The notes under the pieces are model-generated. The model saw only the letters and a list, made by a program, of their open reading frames with translations, did no database searches and was not told where the DNA came from. This document shows positions 8,122 to 15,418 of a stretch of 25,935 bases of DNA, piece after piece; positions within the stretch are counted from its first letter, which is position 1, and every line of letters begins with the position of its first letter. The DNA is from Coriobacteriia bacterium (GTDB lineage: Bacteria > Actinomycetota > Coriobacteriia > Coriobacteriales > UMGS124): assembly GCA_018368455.1 (NCBI GenBank), contig JAGZEG010000024.1, positions 1-25,935 of the forward strand, read 5' to 3'. A program made the position numbers and the translations under genes.

Positions 8122-8135
8122 CACTTCCGGAAGTG
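8122..8135. promoter_or_regulatory. Palindromic operator candidate, copy 2
   Basis: The same 14-bp palindrome, CACTTCCGGAAGTG, lies 127 bases from copy 1 centre to centre. The flank CAGCTCG on its left mirrors copy 1, giving a 21-bp inverted repeat overall. It sits 36 bases past the threonine aldolase stop. Confidence 0.5.
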
Positions 8136-8170
8136 CGCGATTTCGCACGGGCCGGAGGCGCGCGCCGCCC

Positions 8171-9235
8171 TTACGCCAGCGTCGCCGCGAACGCGAGCGC
8201 CTCTTCGACGTGCTCGTTCGTTGTCGCCCACGACGTCACGAAGCGGATGACGCGCGTCGCTCCCTCGTCAAAGAACGTCTCGCATCCCAGCACGTCGTTG
8301 AAAGCCTGGCCGATCGCGGTTGGGACGCGGTAGAACAGCTGGTTGGACGCGCAGGGGGTATAGGCCTCGAAGCCGAGCTTGTCGAGGCCGGCGGCCAACT
8401 GCGTTGCGCGCTCGTTGGCGTTGCGCGCGCACCCCCAGTACAGGGCGCCACCGTCGGCAAACGCCGTCTCGAACTGCACGCCGAGCAGCCGGCCCTTGGC
8501 CAGCAGGTTCTGGTGCTGCTTCATGAGCCAGGGGAAGTCCTGGCGCAGCTGCGGGTCGCGGATGACGACGGCCTCGCCGAACATCAGGCCGTTCTTCGTG
8601 CCTCCCACGTAGAACGCGTCGGCCATGTGTGCCAGCTCGGGCAGCGTCACTTCGTTGCCTGCCGCGGTCAGGGCACTGCCGAGGCGGGCACCGTCGACGA
8701 AGAACTTCATGTCATGGGCGCGTGCGCAGCTGGCAAGCGCGCTGAGCTGCTTCTTTGTGTAGACGCCACCCAGCTCTGTCGTGTCGCTCACGTAGATGGT
8801 GCGCGGCCGCGTCATGTGGTTGGCGAACGCGGCGTTCTCTGCCACGATGCGCTCAACCTCGGAGGGACTCACGAAGCCGTCGGTGTCGTGTGTCGCGAGG
8901 ATCTTGTGCCCGCTTGCCTCAAGCGCACCTGTCTCGTGCGTGTTGATGTGACCGTCGGGCGTGCAGACGACGGCGTCGTAGGGGCGCTCGAGCAGGCCAC
9001 ACAGCGAGATGACGTTGGCTGCCGTTCCGCCGACGACAAACTCGACGCTCGCCTCCTCGGGGCTCAGCCCACACGCCTCCAGGATGAGGGCACGGGCGCG
9101 CTCACAGTGCTCGTCGGTCGTGTACCCGCCGGCCTGCTCGAGGTTCGTGCGCACGAGGGCGTCGAGGATGGCGGGGTGGGCGCCCTCGGAGTAGTCGTTG
9201 GTGAACCGGTGGAGCTTCGGCGCCGGTGCGCTCAT
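8171..9235 (-). CDS. Low-specificity threonine aldolase-type PLP enzyme
   Basis: A fold-type I PLP enzyme that splits threonine or allo-threonine to glycine and acetaldehyde. 354 aa, full length for the beta-eliminating lyase/threonine aldolase family. The PLP lysine is in FYVGGTKNGLMFGE (K214) and the PLP-nitrogen aspartate in FFVDGARLG (D181). An N-terminal FTNDYSEGAHPAIL motif matches the aldolase start. ATG 9235 follows GGAAGGA with 7 bases of spacing; the open frame upstream of it has no start with a good ribosome site. The gene is divergent from the FMN split-barrel gene, with 243 bases between. The FAD oxidoreductase is downstream on the same strand, 326 bases away, so separate transcription is more likely. 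A related aldolase specificity cannot be excluded. Confidence 0.88.
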   Translation of the reverse strand: MSAPAPKLHRFTNDYSEGAHPAILDALVRTNLEQAGGYTTDEHCERARALILEACGLSPEEASVEFVVGGTAANVISLCGLLERPYDAVVCTPDGHINTHETGALEASGHKILATHDTDGFVSPSEVERIVAENAAFANHMTRPRTIYVSDTTELGGVYTKKQLSALASCARAHDMKFFVDGARLGSALTAAGNEVTLPELAHMADAFYVGGTKNGLMFGEAVVIRDPQLRQDFPWLMKQHQNLLAKGRLLGVQFETAFADGGALYWGCARNANERATQLAAGLDKLGFEAYTPCASNQLFYRVPTAIGQAFNDVLGCETFFDEGATRVIRFVTSWATTNEHVEEALAFAATLA

Positions 9236-9310
9236 GGTCTGTCCTTCCGTAGGGAGGCTGCTGGTGTCATTCTGCGAGAAATTGTAGGCCCCACCGATAA
9301 TTGGTGATGA

Positions 9311-9325
9311 CAGGTGGACCACCTG
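9311..9325. promoter_or_regulatory. Palindromic operator candidate in the divergent region
   Basis: CAGGTGG-A-CCACCTG is a perfect 15-base palindrome between the aldolase and FMN-protein genes. A near-palindrome, CACCGATAATTGGTG, lies just to its left (9291-9305). A longer inverted repeat, TCTCCCGA (9334-9341) with TCGGGAGA (9380-9387), lies to its right. Any of these could be a regulator site shared by both genes. Confidence 0.45.
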
Positions 9326-9392
9326 CGTATACGTCTCCCGAAAAGAAGCTGAGCTGCCGGCTGAATCATTCCAATCTTCTCGGGAGAAGGCA

Positions 9393-9426
9393 TTGACGCG
9401 GCTGCTGCCGTGCGGTTTCCTAGGAT
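9393..9426 (+). promoter_or_regulatory. Weak promoter candidate for the FMN-protein gene
   Basis: TTGACG (9393-9398) resembles a -35 and TAGGAT (9421-9426) a -10, but the 22-base spacer is too long for a standard promoter. The same CTAGGATT sequence also lies ahead of the M20 peptidase gene. Confidence 0.25.
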
Positions 9427-9478
9427 TGGGAGTGTCGCGCGATAAGGGGGCGCGACCGCCGTGAAAGGGGAACACACT

Positions 9479-10048
9479 ATGAGTGCCACAGTTGATCGTC
9501 GCACGTTTGTTTCGTCCGGCATGGCAACGCTTGCAGTTCTTGGCCTGGGCGGAGGGGCTGCCAGCGCCCTGGCCTCCGAGAAGAGCGCGTCTAAGGACTC
9601 CGCCATGGAAGAAGCCAAGGGAGACAGCCCCGTCGACGCCGTTTCCTCGGCCAGCACGGATACGAACAAGTTCAAGAACATGGACCAGGCGACGCTGATG
9701 ACGCAGCTGCCCACGATGACGGGCCTCGTTGCCGTCGCCACGACGAACGAGGACGGCTCGCCCAACCTTGCCGTTTTCATCCCGTCTGCTGTGGGCGAGA
9801 AGTACATCTACTTCGGCTTCGCGCCCAACGCGACGCAGGCCAACCTGCTGCGCGACAAGCAGGCCGTCATCCTGTATGACGAGTACGACCTGTCCATCGA
9901 GAACCCGTCGGATCGCCACTATGGCTGCCGTGCCAAGGTCAAGCTCGTCGAGGACGCCAAGGTGCTCGAGGAGCTCAAGCCCGACCTGGGCTCCTACGCC
10001 GACTTCGCGACGGTCGTCGAGGTTGTCGAGGTTCTGCCGATGGGCTAA
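9479..10048 (+). CDS. Tat-exported pyridoxamine 5'-phosphate oxidase-like FMN protein
   Basis: 189 aa. Residues 6-11 read DRRTFV, followed by a hydrophobic stretch ending near SALA-SE, a Tat signal. After a Ser/Asp-rich linker the mature part (about residue 65 on) is a split-barrel flavin-binding domain: LPTMTGLVAVATTNEDGSPNLAVFIPSAV, then YIYFGFAPNATQANLLRDKQAVILYDEY, the pattern of the PNPOx-like superfamily. These bind FMN or F420 and have varied redox roles. PLP synthesis is unlikely because the protein is exported. ATG 9479 is preferred over GTG 9461 because the GTG overlaps the AAAGGGG ribosome site. It is divergent from the threonine aldolase and followed by a terminator. The substrate is unknown. 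Confidence 0.8.
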   Translation: MSATVDRRTFVSSGMATLAVLGLGGGAASALASEKSASKDSAMEEAKGDSPVDAVSSASTDTNKFKNMDQATLMTQLPTMTGLVAVATTNEDGSPNLAVFIPSAVGEKYIYFGFAPNATQANLLRDKQAVILYDEYDLSIENPSDRHYGCRAKVKLVEDAKVLEELKPDLGSYADFATVVEVVEVLPMG

Positions 10049-10096
10049 GCCCCGCGTAACACCTTTGCGCTTGGTTTTCTCTAATTAAGGCACCGA

Positions 10097-10135
10097 TAGG
10101 GGCGGGGAGGAATAATCTTCCCGCCCTATTTTATT
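10097..10135 (+). terminator. Terminator between the FMN-protein and lysR genes
   Basis: TAGGGGCGGGGAGG (10097-10110) pairs with CTTCCCGCCCTA (10117-10128), with small bulges, around an AATAAT loop. TTTTATT follows. The minus-strand side is also T-rich enough that it may serve the convergent lysR gene. Confidence 0.75.
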
Positions 10136-10136
10136 A

Positions 10137-11045
10137 CTAAAAATAATTTTTAATATATTGTTTTAGTAATTTTATAAAAAATATATCATAATCAGATAAT
10201 AAAGAGTTTCGCTGGGTGATGAGGTTAAGGTCAATACCGTCTGGCAGTTCTTTGATCGAGTAACGTATCAAGGACGGCTCAACATGCTTAGCCAATGTTG
10301 TATTAGGTAGTATCGCGACGCCAACGCCCCTGCGCACCATTTCGAGAGTCATCTCGTTGCCGAAGCTATGCAATATCGTATGAATGTTAATGCAATTTTG
10401 TGAACAAACGTCTTCCAATATTTCTGCGAGATGTTTTGCTCGTGAAGGCATTATGAATGGGTAGCGTGCTATCTCTTTGAGAGAGACAGTCTGTGGTGTC
10501 TCCTCATCACACGTTAAAAGGGAATATTTTGATGATGCGAACAGTTGCAGGCGTTCTTTGCAAAGTACTTGAGTTTGCATGAAACCATATGAGGGCTGAC
10601 ATGGCGTAAGGGCCACAAAGTCAATTCTTCCCTCCGAGAAGAGCTCAAAAATCTGCCCATCTGACTCTACGGGTTCAAGATCGACGACGTGTTTAGGAAA
10701 TCTTTCATAGAACTGAATTATGGGTTCAGAGAGGAGGCTGGCACACCGTGGCTCCGAAACTCCTATGCGAAGGCGTTTGTGGCCTCCTACGGCGAACTGA
10801 CTCAGGTTTTCAGAGAGAGCAATCTCAAGTGCCCGTTCTTTCTGGGCAAACTGGATGTATGCCATACCCGCTTCAGTGAGTGCGAGCGGGTGGGCTACTC
10901 TTCGAAACAGCTCTACACCGAGCCTATTCTCCAGTGCCTTGAGCTTTTTGGAGACTGCCGGTTGGGAATAGCCCAGCTCCTTGGCCGCAGCACTTATCGA
11001 ACCCGTTTTATGAATGCTTAGAAACGCTCTTGTCTCATCGTCCAC
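10137..11045 (-). CDS. LysR family transcriptional regulator
   Basis: 302 aa, normal for LysR regulators. The N-terminal winged helix-turn-helix reads GSISAAAKELGYSQPAVSKKLKALENRLGVELF (about residues 15-47). An effector-binding domain of the periplasmic-binding type II fold follows from about residue 90. GTG 11045 places the HTH at the usual distance from the N-terminus and follows AAGGA by 8 bases. Base composition is clearly more AT-rich than the genes on the left, with many AAA, ATA and TTT codons, which suggests acquisition from elsewhere. It is divergent from the TroA-like binding protein. The classic LysR arrangement makes that gene, and perhaps the GTPase-ABC pair, its likely target. 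Confidence 0.9.
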   Translation of the reverse strand: MDDETRAFLSIHKTGSISAAAKELGYSQPAVSKKLKALENRLGVELFRRVAHPLALTEAGMAYIQFAQKERALEIALSENLSQFAVGGHKRLRIGVSEPRCASLLSEPIIQFYERFPKHVVDLEPVESDGQIFELFSEGRIDFVALTPCQPSYGFMQTQVLCKERLQLFASSKYSLLTCDEETPQTVSLKEIARYPFIMPSRAKHLAEILEDVCSQNCINIHTILHSFGNEMTLEMVRRGVGVAILPNTTLAKHVEPSLIRYSIKELPDGIDLNLITQRNSLLSDYDIFFIKLLKQYIKNYF

Positions 11046-11060
11046 AAGATCTTCCTTGAG

Positions 11061-11082
11061 TGATTATCCAATCAAGTAATCA
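11061..11082. promoter_or_regulatory. Inverted repeat at the lysR start, LysR-box candidate
   Basis: TGATTA-N10-TAATCA is a perfect inverted repeat 16 bases upstream of the lysR start codon. Its position suits autoregulation. An AT-rich promoter, TATAAA with TTGATT 15 bases upstream on the minus strand, lies just beyond it. Confidence 0.45.
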
Positions 11083-11144
11083 TTTATATACTATCGTAAG
11101 AAAAATCAATGACGAATCGCCTCATTCAATATGATTATAAACCA

Positions 11145-11192
11145 CATTACCTATGGGAATGAGACAGGGTAATGGGCAAGATTATGATTCCC
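11145..11192 (+). promoter_or_regulatory. Leader with two interleaved stems ahead of the TroA-like protein
   Basis: CATTACC (11145-11151) can pair with GGTAATG (11168-11174), and GGGAAT (11155-11160) with ATTCCC (11187-11192). The stems cross, so they would form a pseudoknot or be mutually exclusive. The ribosome site (AGGGGGAG, 11214-11221) lies about 25 bases further on. No known riboswitch consensus was recognised. Confidence 0.35.
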
Positions 11193-11226
11193 TTGTCACA
11201 AAGGTTAGGAGATAGGGGGAGTTCCG

Positions 11227-12462
11227 GTGAACCTTCAGCGTACCTCTTCAAAGGATGACGCGCTTCACGGCAAGACGAGGCGCGAGTTCCTGGCTCTTGT
11301 CGGCGCAGCCTCTGCGGCGCTTTTTGCCGGCAGCGCGTCAAGGACGTTCGACTCTAAGGCGTTCGCGGCTCCGGCTTCGGCTGATTCCGACACCATTGAG
11401 GTGACGGACTTTGGCGATGTCACGGTCACGATTCCCGCCCATGCCAATAAGATTGCCGCACTTGCCGGCACGACGTTCGATCCCATCCTGTTCCTCGGAC
11501 AGGTTGATCGCGTCAAAGCGGCGATGAATATCAGCATGAATGAGTGGATGACCGAGATATATCCGTTCATGAACTCGCTGAATATTACAAAAGTCGAGAA
11601 TGCCCAGAAGCCCAACGTCGAAGAGCTTGTCAATCTGGGGATCGATCTGGTCCTGTATTGGCCTGGCGACGATTTCGCGGATCAGCGCGCTCAAATAGAG
11701 CAGGTGGGGATCCCCGTGGTCGGGGCCCATACAAGCGGCGTCAAGTTCTCCACAGTACAAGAGTTCAAAGACCTTATCTCTCGCGAGATTCGCCTGTACG
11801 CCGAGATTCTCGGGGAGGGCACTCAGGACAAGGCTGAAGAGTGGATTAGCTACACGCTCGGGAAGCTCGACTACGTTGCGTCTCGTACGCAAGACCTGCC
11901 CGAGGATCAGATTAAGCTGGTTCACTATGTGCGGAAGGCGGATGACGGGACCCAGGTCTATGGGGCCAACACGTATCCCGCCGTGCTTGTAGACATCGCG
12001 GGCGGGCGGCTTGATGACCTCGACACCATATCCGGCTTCAAGGAAATGAACATGGAGGATATCATTACCTTGAACCCCGATTACGTCTTTATGGGCTGGA
12101 CCGACTCGACGGAGGGCGTCCTCTCAAATGAGAGGTGGGCTGGCACGAAGGCGGTGCAAGAAGGCCACGTGTATCTGTCGCCGTGCTCGCTGGGTAGCTT
12201 CTGGGCATATGGGGCAGAGGTTCCGCTCGAGGCGCTCTTCCTGGCGAAAACCCTCCATCCCGAGCTGTTTGAGGATCTCGACTTAATCGGCGAGATTCAG
12301 GAGTTTTACCGCACGTTCCGAGGCTATGAGCTGAGCGCCGAGAACGCGCAGCGCATGCTTGAGCGTAAGCCGCCCCTTGGCGCCGAGGCCGGGTCGGCGT
12401 CATCGGATGGGGGTGCTAAGGCACAGTCTGCCGCAGCGGAATCCCGTGGCTCCGAGAAATAG
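11227..12462 (+). CDS. Tat-exported TroA/BtuF-like ABC substrate-binding protein
   Basis: 411 aa from GTG 11227 after AGGGGGAG. A Tat signal, TRREFL (residues 17-22), precedes an Ala-rich core. The mature protein has the helical-backbone metal-receptor layout of the siderophore/cobalamin/haem-binding proteins: an opening VTIPAHANKIAALAGTTFDPILFLGQVDRV; PNVEELVNLGIDLVLYWPGD; a long central helix; and a second lobe with DDLDTISGFKEMNMEDIITLNPDYVFMGWTDS. The last 25 or so residues are a low-complexity Ala/Ser/Gly tail. There is no lipobox cysteine. No permease gene is in view, so the ligand and partner transporter are unknown. It lies between the lysR gene (divergent) and the GTPase-ABC fusion (convergent). 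GC content is between that of lysR and the flanking genes. Confidence 0.85.
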   Translation: MNLQRTSSKDDALHGKTRREFLALVGAASAALFAGSASRTFDSKAFAAPASADSDTIEVTDFGDVTVTIPAHANKIAALAGTTFDPILFLGQVDRVKAAMNISMNEWMTEIYPFMNSLNITKVENAQKPNVEELVNLGIDLVLYWPGDDFADQRAQIEQVGIPVVGAHTSGVKFSTVQEFKDLISREIRLYAEILGEGTQDKAEEWISYTLGKLDYVASRTQDLPEDQIKLVHYVRKADDGTQVYGANTYPAVLVDIAGGRLDDLDTISGFKEMNMEDIITLNPDYVFMGWTDSTEGVLSNERWAGTKAVQEGHVYLSPCSLGSFWAYGAEVPLEALFLAKTLHPELFEDLDLIGEIQEFYRTFRGYELSAENAQRMLERKPPLGAEAGSASSDGGAKAQSAAAESRGSEK

Positions 12463-12587
12463 GTCATATTTTACGAGAGCATAGAAGAGGGGCCGATCCG
12501 ACGGGCTCTGGGGTAACCAGGGCGGCGGGTCGACCCCATCTGACGGTTCTCGGTTACTTCGTGGCCTCTCGAGCCTTACGCGCCGCC
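12463..12587. other. Gap between convergent TroA-like and GTPase-ABC genes
   Basis: A weak folded region: AGAGGGGCC near 12488 can pair imperfectly with GGCCTCT near 12562, enclosing a GGGTCGACCC palindrome and CTGG-ggtaa-CCAG. No T-run follows on either strand, so no canonical terminator is claimed. Confidence 0.3.
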
Positions 12588-14309
12588 CTACGACAGATGC
12601 GTGCGTGTCTCAGGGGCTTTCCCCTCTTGCAAGCGCCCCAATTCAGCCATCCAGTCCTTGAGGGGCTCCTCTAGTCTCCCTCCATTTCGAAGAATTAAAC
12701 GAAGTTCATTTAATTTTTTATCAATTTTATTTAAAATAGAAAGATTTTCAAGCTCTCGACTATCGCCCGATGACGTCAGGCAGGCGTGCATGCCGCCGTT
12801 TGAGATGATGACGCGCTTTGTTCCCATGAGTGCTATTGCCGGATCGTGTGTCGAGACGAGGACGATCTTCTGACGCCTGGAGAGCGTGGCAAGCGCCTTC
12901 CACTTATCCATGCCTGCGTTTTCTATCTCATCGACCAACACGATGGGGGCGTCGGACAGGAAGGCGGCGTCGGCGACCATGAGAGCCCTTGACTGGCCGC
13001 CGGATAGTTGCGAGAGTCGGGTTGACCCCTCAAACGGCTCTCCTGCCAGGCCGACGGCGCACTCAAAGGTGTCGCGTATCTCGCGCTCGACAGAGCCTGT
13101 CCTTCTTCGGGCGTCTGCGTGCACGTGAAGAAAATCCTCCACGGTCATGTCAATGACATAGTTCATGCATTGCGAGAGCTGGGCTACCAGCTGGGCGCTC
13201 ATTGTGGAGCGCAGCTCTTCGGGAACGGGATCGCCGTTGATGAGGATCTTCCGACACGATGGGGTGTCGCCCTGCGCGAGACACTCGATGTCGTCGAGCA
13301 ACCTGCTTTTCCCGGCGCCCGTTGGACCGAGTATGCAGACGATCTCTCCCGGGATTACGTCCAATCGGGGTAGCTTCTCGGGATGACCCGACTTGTCGAC
13401 CCCGCCCATGATCGTGAGGCTCTCTGGCGTATCTGGCCTGACGGTATCGGCGGCATCGACTTGCTCTTCTTGCTTGTCTGCGATGAGGAGGAGTTCCTCG
13501 CTATCTGTGCCGTCGACCTCCCTTGAAGACGAGGGCGCTCGGCCTGTCGCGATGTCCTTCGTCTCGTCTGACATATCGACGGGTTTTGCCTCCCCGCCAG
13601 ATGCGGAGATGAACGAGGGAAGTTTCTCGTCAAACATTGAGACGATGTTGCCGCGCTGATACTCGGCTCCGATTCTCTTTTCCCCCAGGCAATATGAGCA
13701 GAGCGCTGACGGCATAGTGAAGCGAAGCCGCTCACTGTCAATCGAAGAGATGCTTGGCGCGCTCTCTACCTCCTTGAGAAGGCTGAGGGTCCCCTGGCCG
13801 GTGAGGCCGTTGACGTTGAGAATGCACGCCCTCTTCACCATTCTTTGAACCTTTGCGCGGAACACCTCGCGCTCTGCCTGGCTTACCATGTCTCCCTTTG
13901 CCACCACCACGACGTCTGCGCGCTGCAGCATGGGGCCTATCTTGGCTGGCGCCTGGATGCCCGCGAGGTTATCCGTGACGCAGATGGCGAGCGCGCCGTA
14001 AATGTAGGGGGAGCACCTGTTGCAAAGGCCTGCGCTCTCCGTAAAGAGATAGTCGAGTTTCTGTGCCTCTCCCCATTCGAATGCCCCTGGCAAGCTGGTG
14101 GCAAAGAAATGATCGGGGCATCTGCTCAGCGACAGGCCGCACAGATTCGGTATGCCAAGCGCTGCATATGCCTGTGCGTCATTGCTTGACAGACAGTCAA
14201 ATTTGATGACCCCGCATGCGAGCCCCCTCTTTTGCAACTGGCGTATGACGTGCATGAGCACGGATGTCTTCCCGCAAGACGGGGGCCCTGCCAACGTTAC
14301 GAGCTTCAT
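12588..14309 (-). CDS. Fused HypB/UreG-like GTPase and ABC ATPase, function unknown
   Basis: 573 aa with two nucleotide-binding domains. The N-terminal domain has Walker A GPPSCGKTS (8-16), a HypB/UreG/CobW-like ESAGLCNRC with E91, C96 and C99, and AKGD (137-140) where GTPases usually have NKxD. A second cysteine pair, C204 and C207, sits in LCSYCLGEKRIG. An acidic, Ser-rich linker covers about 228-300. The C-terminal ABC domain has Walker A GPTGAGKS (328-335), Q-loop Q380, signature LSGGQ (435-439), Walker B with D460 and E461, and switch H488. No membrane segment or permease is present. The first half suggests delivery of a metal or cofactor; the ABC half suggests ATP-driven remodelling or transport. 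ATG 14309 overlaps the stop of the upstream gene by four bases (ATGA), so translation is probably coupled. The combination is one I do not recognise as described. Confidence 0.82.
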   Translation of the reverse strand: MKLVTLAGPPSCGKTSVLMHVIRQLQKRGLACGVIKFDCLSSNDAQAYAALGIPNLCGLSLSRCPDHFFATSLPGAFEWGEAQKLDYLFTESAGLCNRCSPYIYGALAICVTDNLAGIQAPAKIGPMLQRADVVVVAKGDMVSQAEREVFRAKVQRMVKRACILNVNGLTGQGTLSLLKEVESAPSISSIDSERLRFTMPSALCSYCLGEKRIGAEYQRGNIVSMFDEKLPSFISASGGEAKPVDMSDETKDIATGRAPSSSREVDGTDSEELLLIADKQEEQVDAADTVRPDTPESLTIMGGVDKSGHPEKLPRLDVIPGEIVCILGPTGAGKSRLLDDIECLAQGDTPSCRKILINGDPVPEELRSTMSAQLVAQLSQCMNYVIDMTVEDFLHVHADARRRTGSVEREIRDTFECAVGLAGEPFEGSTRLSQLSGGQSRALMVADAAFLSDAPIVLVDEIENAGMDKWKALATLSRRQKIVLVSTHDPAIALMGTKRVIISNGGMHACLTSSGDSRELENLSILNKIDKKLNELRLILRNGGRLEEPLKDWMAELGRLQEGKAPETRTHLS

Positions 14310-15286
14310 GGCTCTGCTATCCCTTCCTGAAGTTTATGGAGCTGCTGAATATCCATTTCTTTCAACGCCTTCCATCCCGGCCATGCATACCATCCGGGCG
14401 CGTGGGGCCCCATCTGGGCGAGGAGCCGCATGGATTGGGGGTCTTTTGTGCTGACGCAGGTTGGAACACCTGCGCGTGCAGATAGGGCCGCATATCGCTC
14501 ACTGAAGAAATAGTCTTCAATGAGGTGCCCCATGGTATCGAGCCTCTTCTTGAAGCCGAGCCAGATCGGAAGGACGAAGGCGCCTTCGCGAGGCCAGACT
14601 ATCTTTGCGTAGGGGTGGATTTGCGCACTGGCAAGAAATGTCCAGGGGCCGACCGTAACCCCTGCCCTTGACTCCTGAAACCGCGTTACGGAGCGCAGCG
14701 TGCCTTCAAACAAAACATGGTTGCTCAGATAGTTTTTGGTTCTTTCCCCTCCATAGATCGAGAGATAGCTTTCTATGACGCAGCCGCCAAAACCCGCCGA
14801 TGAGCAATCTGACGCGATCTCTCCTTTGAGGAGCTGCGAGGAGAGGTCTTCCCAGCTGCAGGGAATTTTCTGCGGGGGGATTCTCCGCAGGTCGATTAAG
14901 AACGCATAGGGCAGAACTGCCGAAAGTACCAGCGGGCAGTCTTTTTCGACCATGCCAGAGTCGATGAAAGGCTGCGAGAAGGGGACGGTGGACGCCCTGT
15001 CAGAACGGAGGCCTTCTTGGCCATAGAGGCGCTCTTTGCCGAAAAAGAATCTCGAGAGGTCATCCCTATAGAGAAAGTCGCTGCCAAACGAATAAAAAAC
15101 CTGCGGCATTTCGTCGGACGCCTGCTTCCAGAAGGCGATTCCGTCCTCCCTGTTGAGGAGGTAGCCAAAGGCAAGACGTCTTCCTGCGATGGCTGCGGAT
15201 TGTCGTGACAGGCGCGAGATCTCCCTTTTGATTGAAAGCCGGGTCGGCATGATCATGCGCATCCCGACGAAGTCAAGCCGCTCCAT
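14306..15286 (-). CDS. Periplasmic-binding-protein-like (PBP2) protein without signal peptide
   Basis: 326 aa from ATG 15286, directly after the strong site GGAGGAAGAAC. The sequence has the two-lobe type II binding-protein pattern: VFYSFGSDFLY near residue 63; a hinge strand LVLSAVLPYAFLIDLRRIPPQKIPCSWEDLSSQLLKGEIA; a second lobe with YLSIYGGERTKNYLSNHVLF; and a return strand KIVWPREGAFVLPIWLGF. This resembles ferric- or polyamine-type binding proteins. No signal sequence, lipobox or hydrophobic N-terminus is present (it begins MERLDFVGMRMIMPTRL), so it should stay in the cytoplasm. It may sense or carry a ligand for the partner fusion protein, whose gene it overlaps by four bases. An upstream start that adds a signal is unlikely, since the ribosome site is excellent and the upstream DNA is AT-rich non-coding. 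Confidence 0.72.
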   Translation of the reverse strand: MERLDFVGMRMIMPTRLSIKREISRLSRQSAAIAGRRLAFGYLLNREDGIAFWKQASDEMPQVFYSFGSDFLYRDDLSRFFFGKERLYGQEGLRSDRASTVPFSQPFIDSGMVEKDCPLVLSAVLPYAFLIDLRRIPPQKIPCSWEDLSSQLLKGEIASDCSSAGFGGCVIESYLSIYGGERTKNYLSNHVLFEGTLRSVTRFQESRAGVTVGPWTFLASAQIHPYAKIVWPREGAFVLPIWLGFKKRLDTMGHLIEDYFFSERYAALSARAGVPTCVSTKDPQSMRLLAQMGPHAPGWYAWPGWKALKEMDIQQLHKLQEGIAEP

Positions 15287-15371
15287 GTTCTTCCTCCTCT
15301 CAGCGGCCCTATCTTACAAGTCCAGGTATTATTTGGTTATTCTAATCTGTTATATGAAATATAATTTATTT

Positions 15372-15400
15372 ATATAATAGTAATAATTATAAAACTGCAA
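15372..15400 (-). promoter_or_regulatory. Promoter of the PBP2/GTPase-ABC operon
   Basis: On the minus strand TTGCAG (15400-15395), 17 bases and TTATAT (15377-15372) form a plausible promoter in a very AT-rich stretch, starting transcription near 15365. Other TATAAT-like sequences nearby leave the exact -10 uncertain. Confidence 0.45.
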
Positions 15401-15418
15401 CTCGTATGATAGAAATAT

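Larger units (their letters stand above)
7845..8170. other. Intergenic region upstream of the FAD oxidoreductase
   Basis: The 326 bases between the aldolase stop and the oxidoreductase start hold the leader hairpins, the -10 element and the two palindromes annotated separately. A further small palindrome, CAGGT-ggt-ACCTG, lies at 8067-8079. No coding sequence is supported. Confidence 0.5.

Noticed and set aside
11100..11226. Cobalamin or NiCo riboswitch ahead of the TroA-like gene
   Set aside because: The folded leader is suggestive, but I could not match any conserved box of these classes, so only a generic structured leader is reported.
11227..15286. Complete ABC importer
   Set aside because: A binding protein and an ATPase domain are present, but no membrane-spanning permease gene was found in the block.
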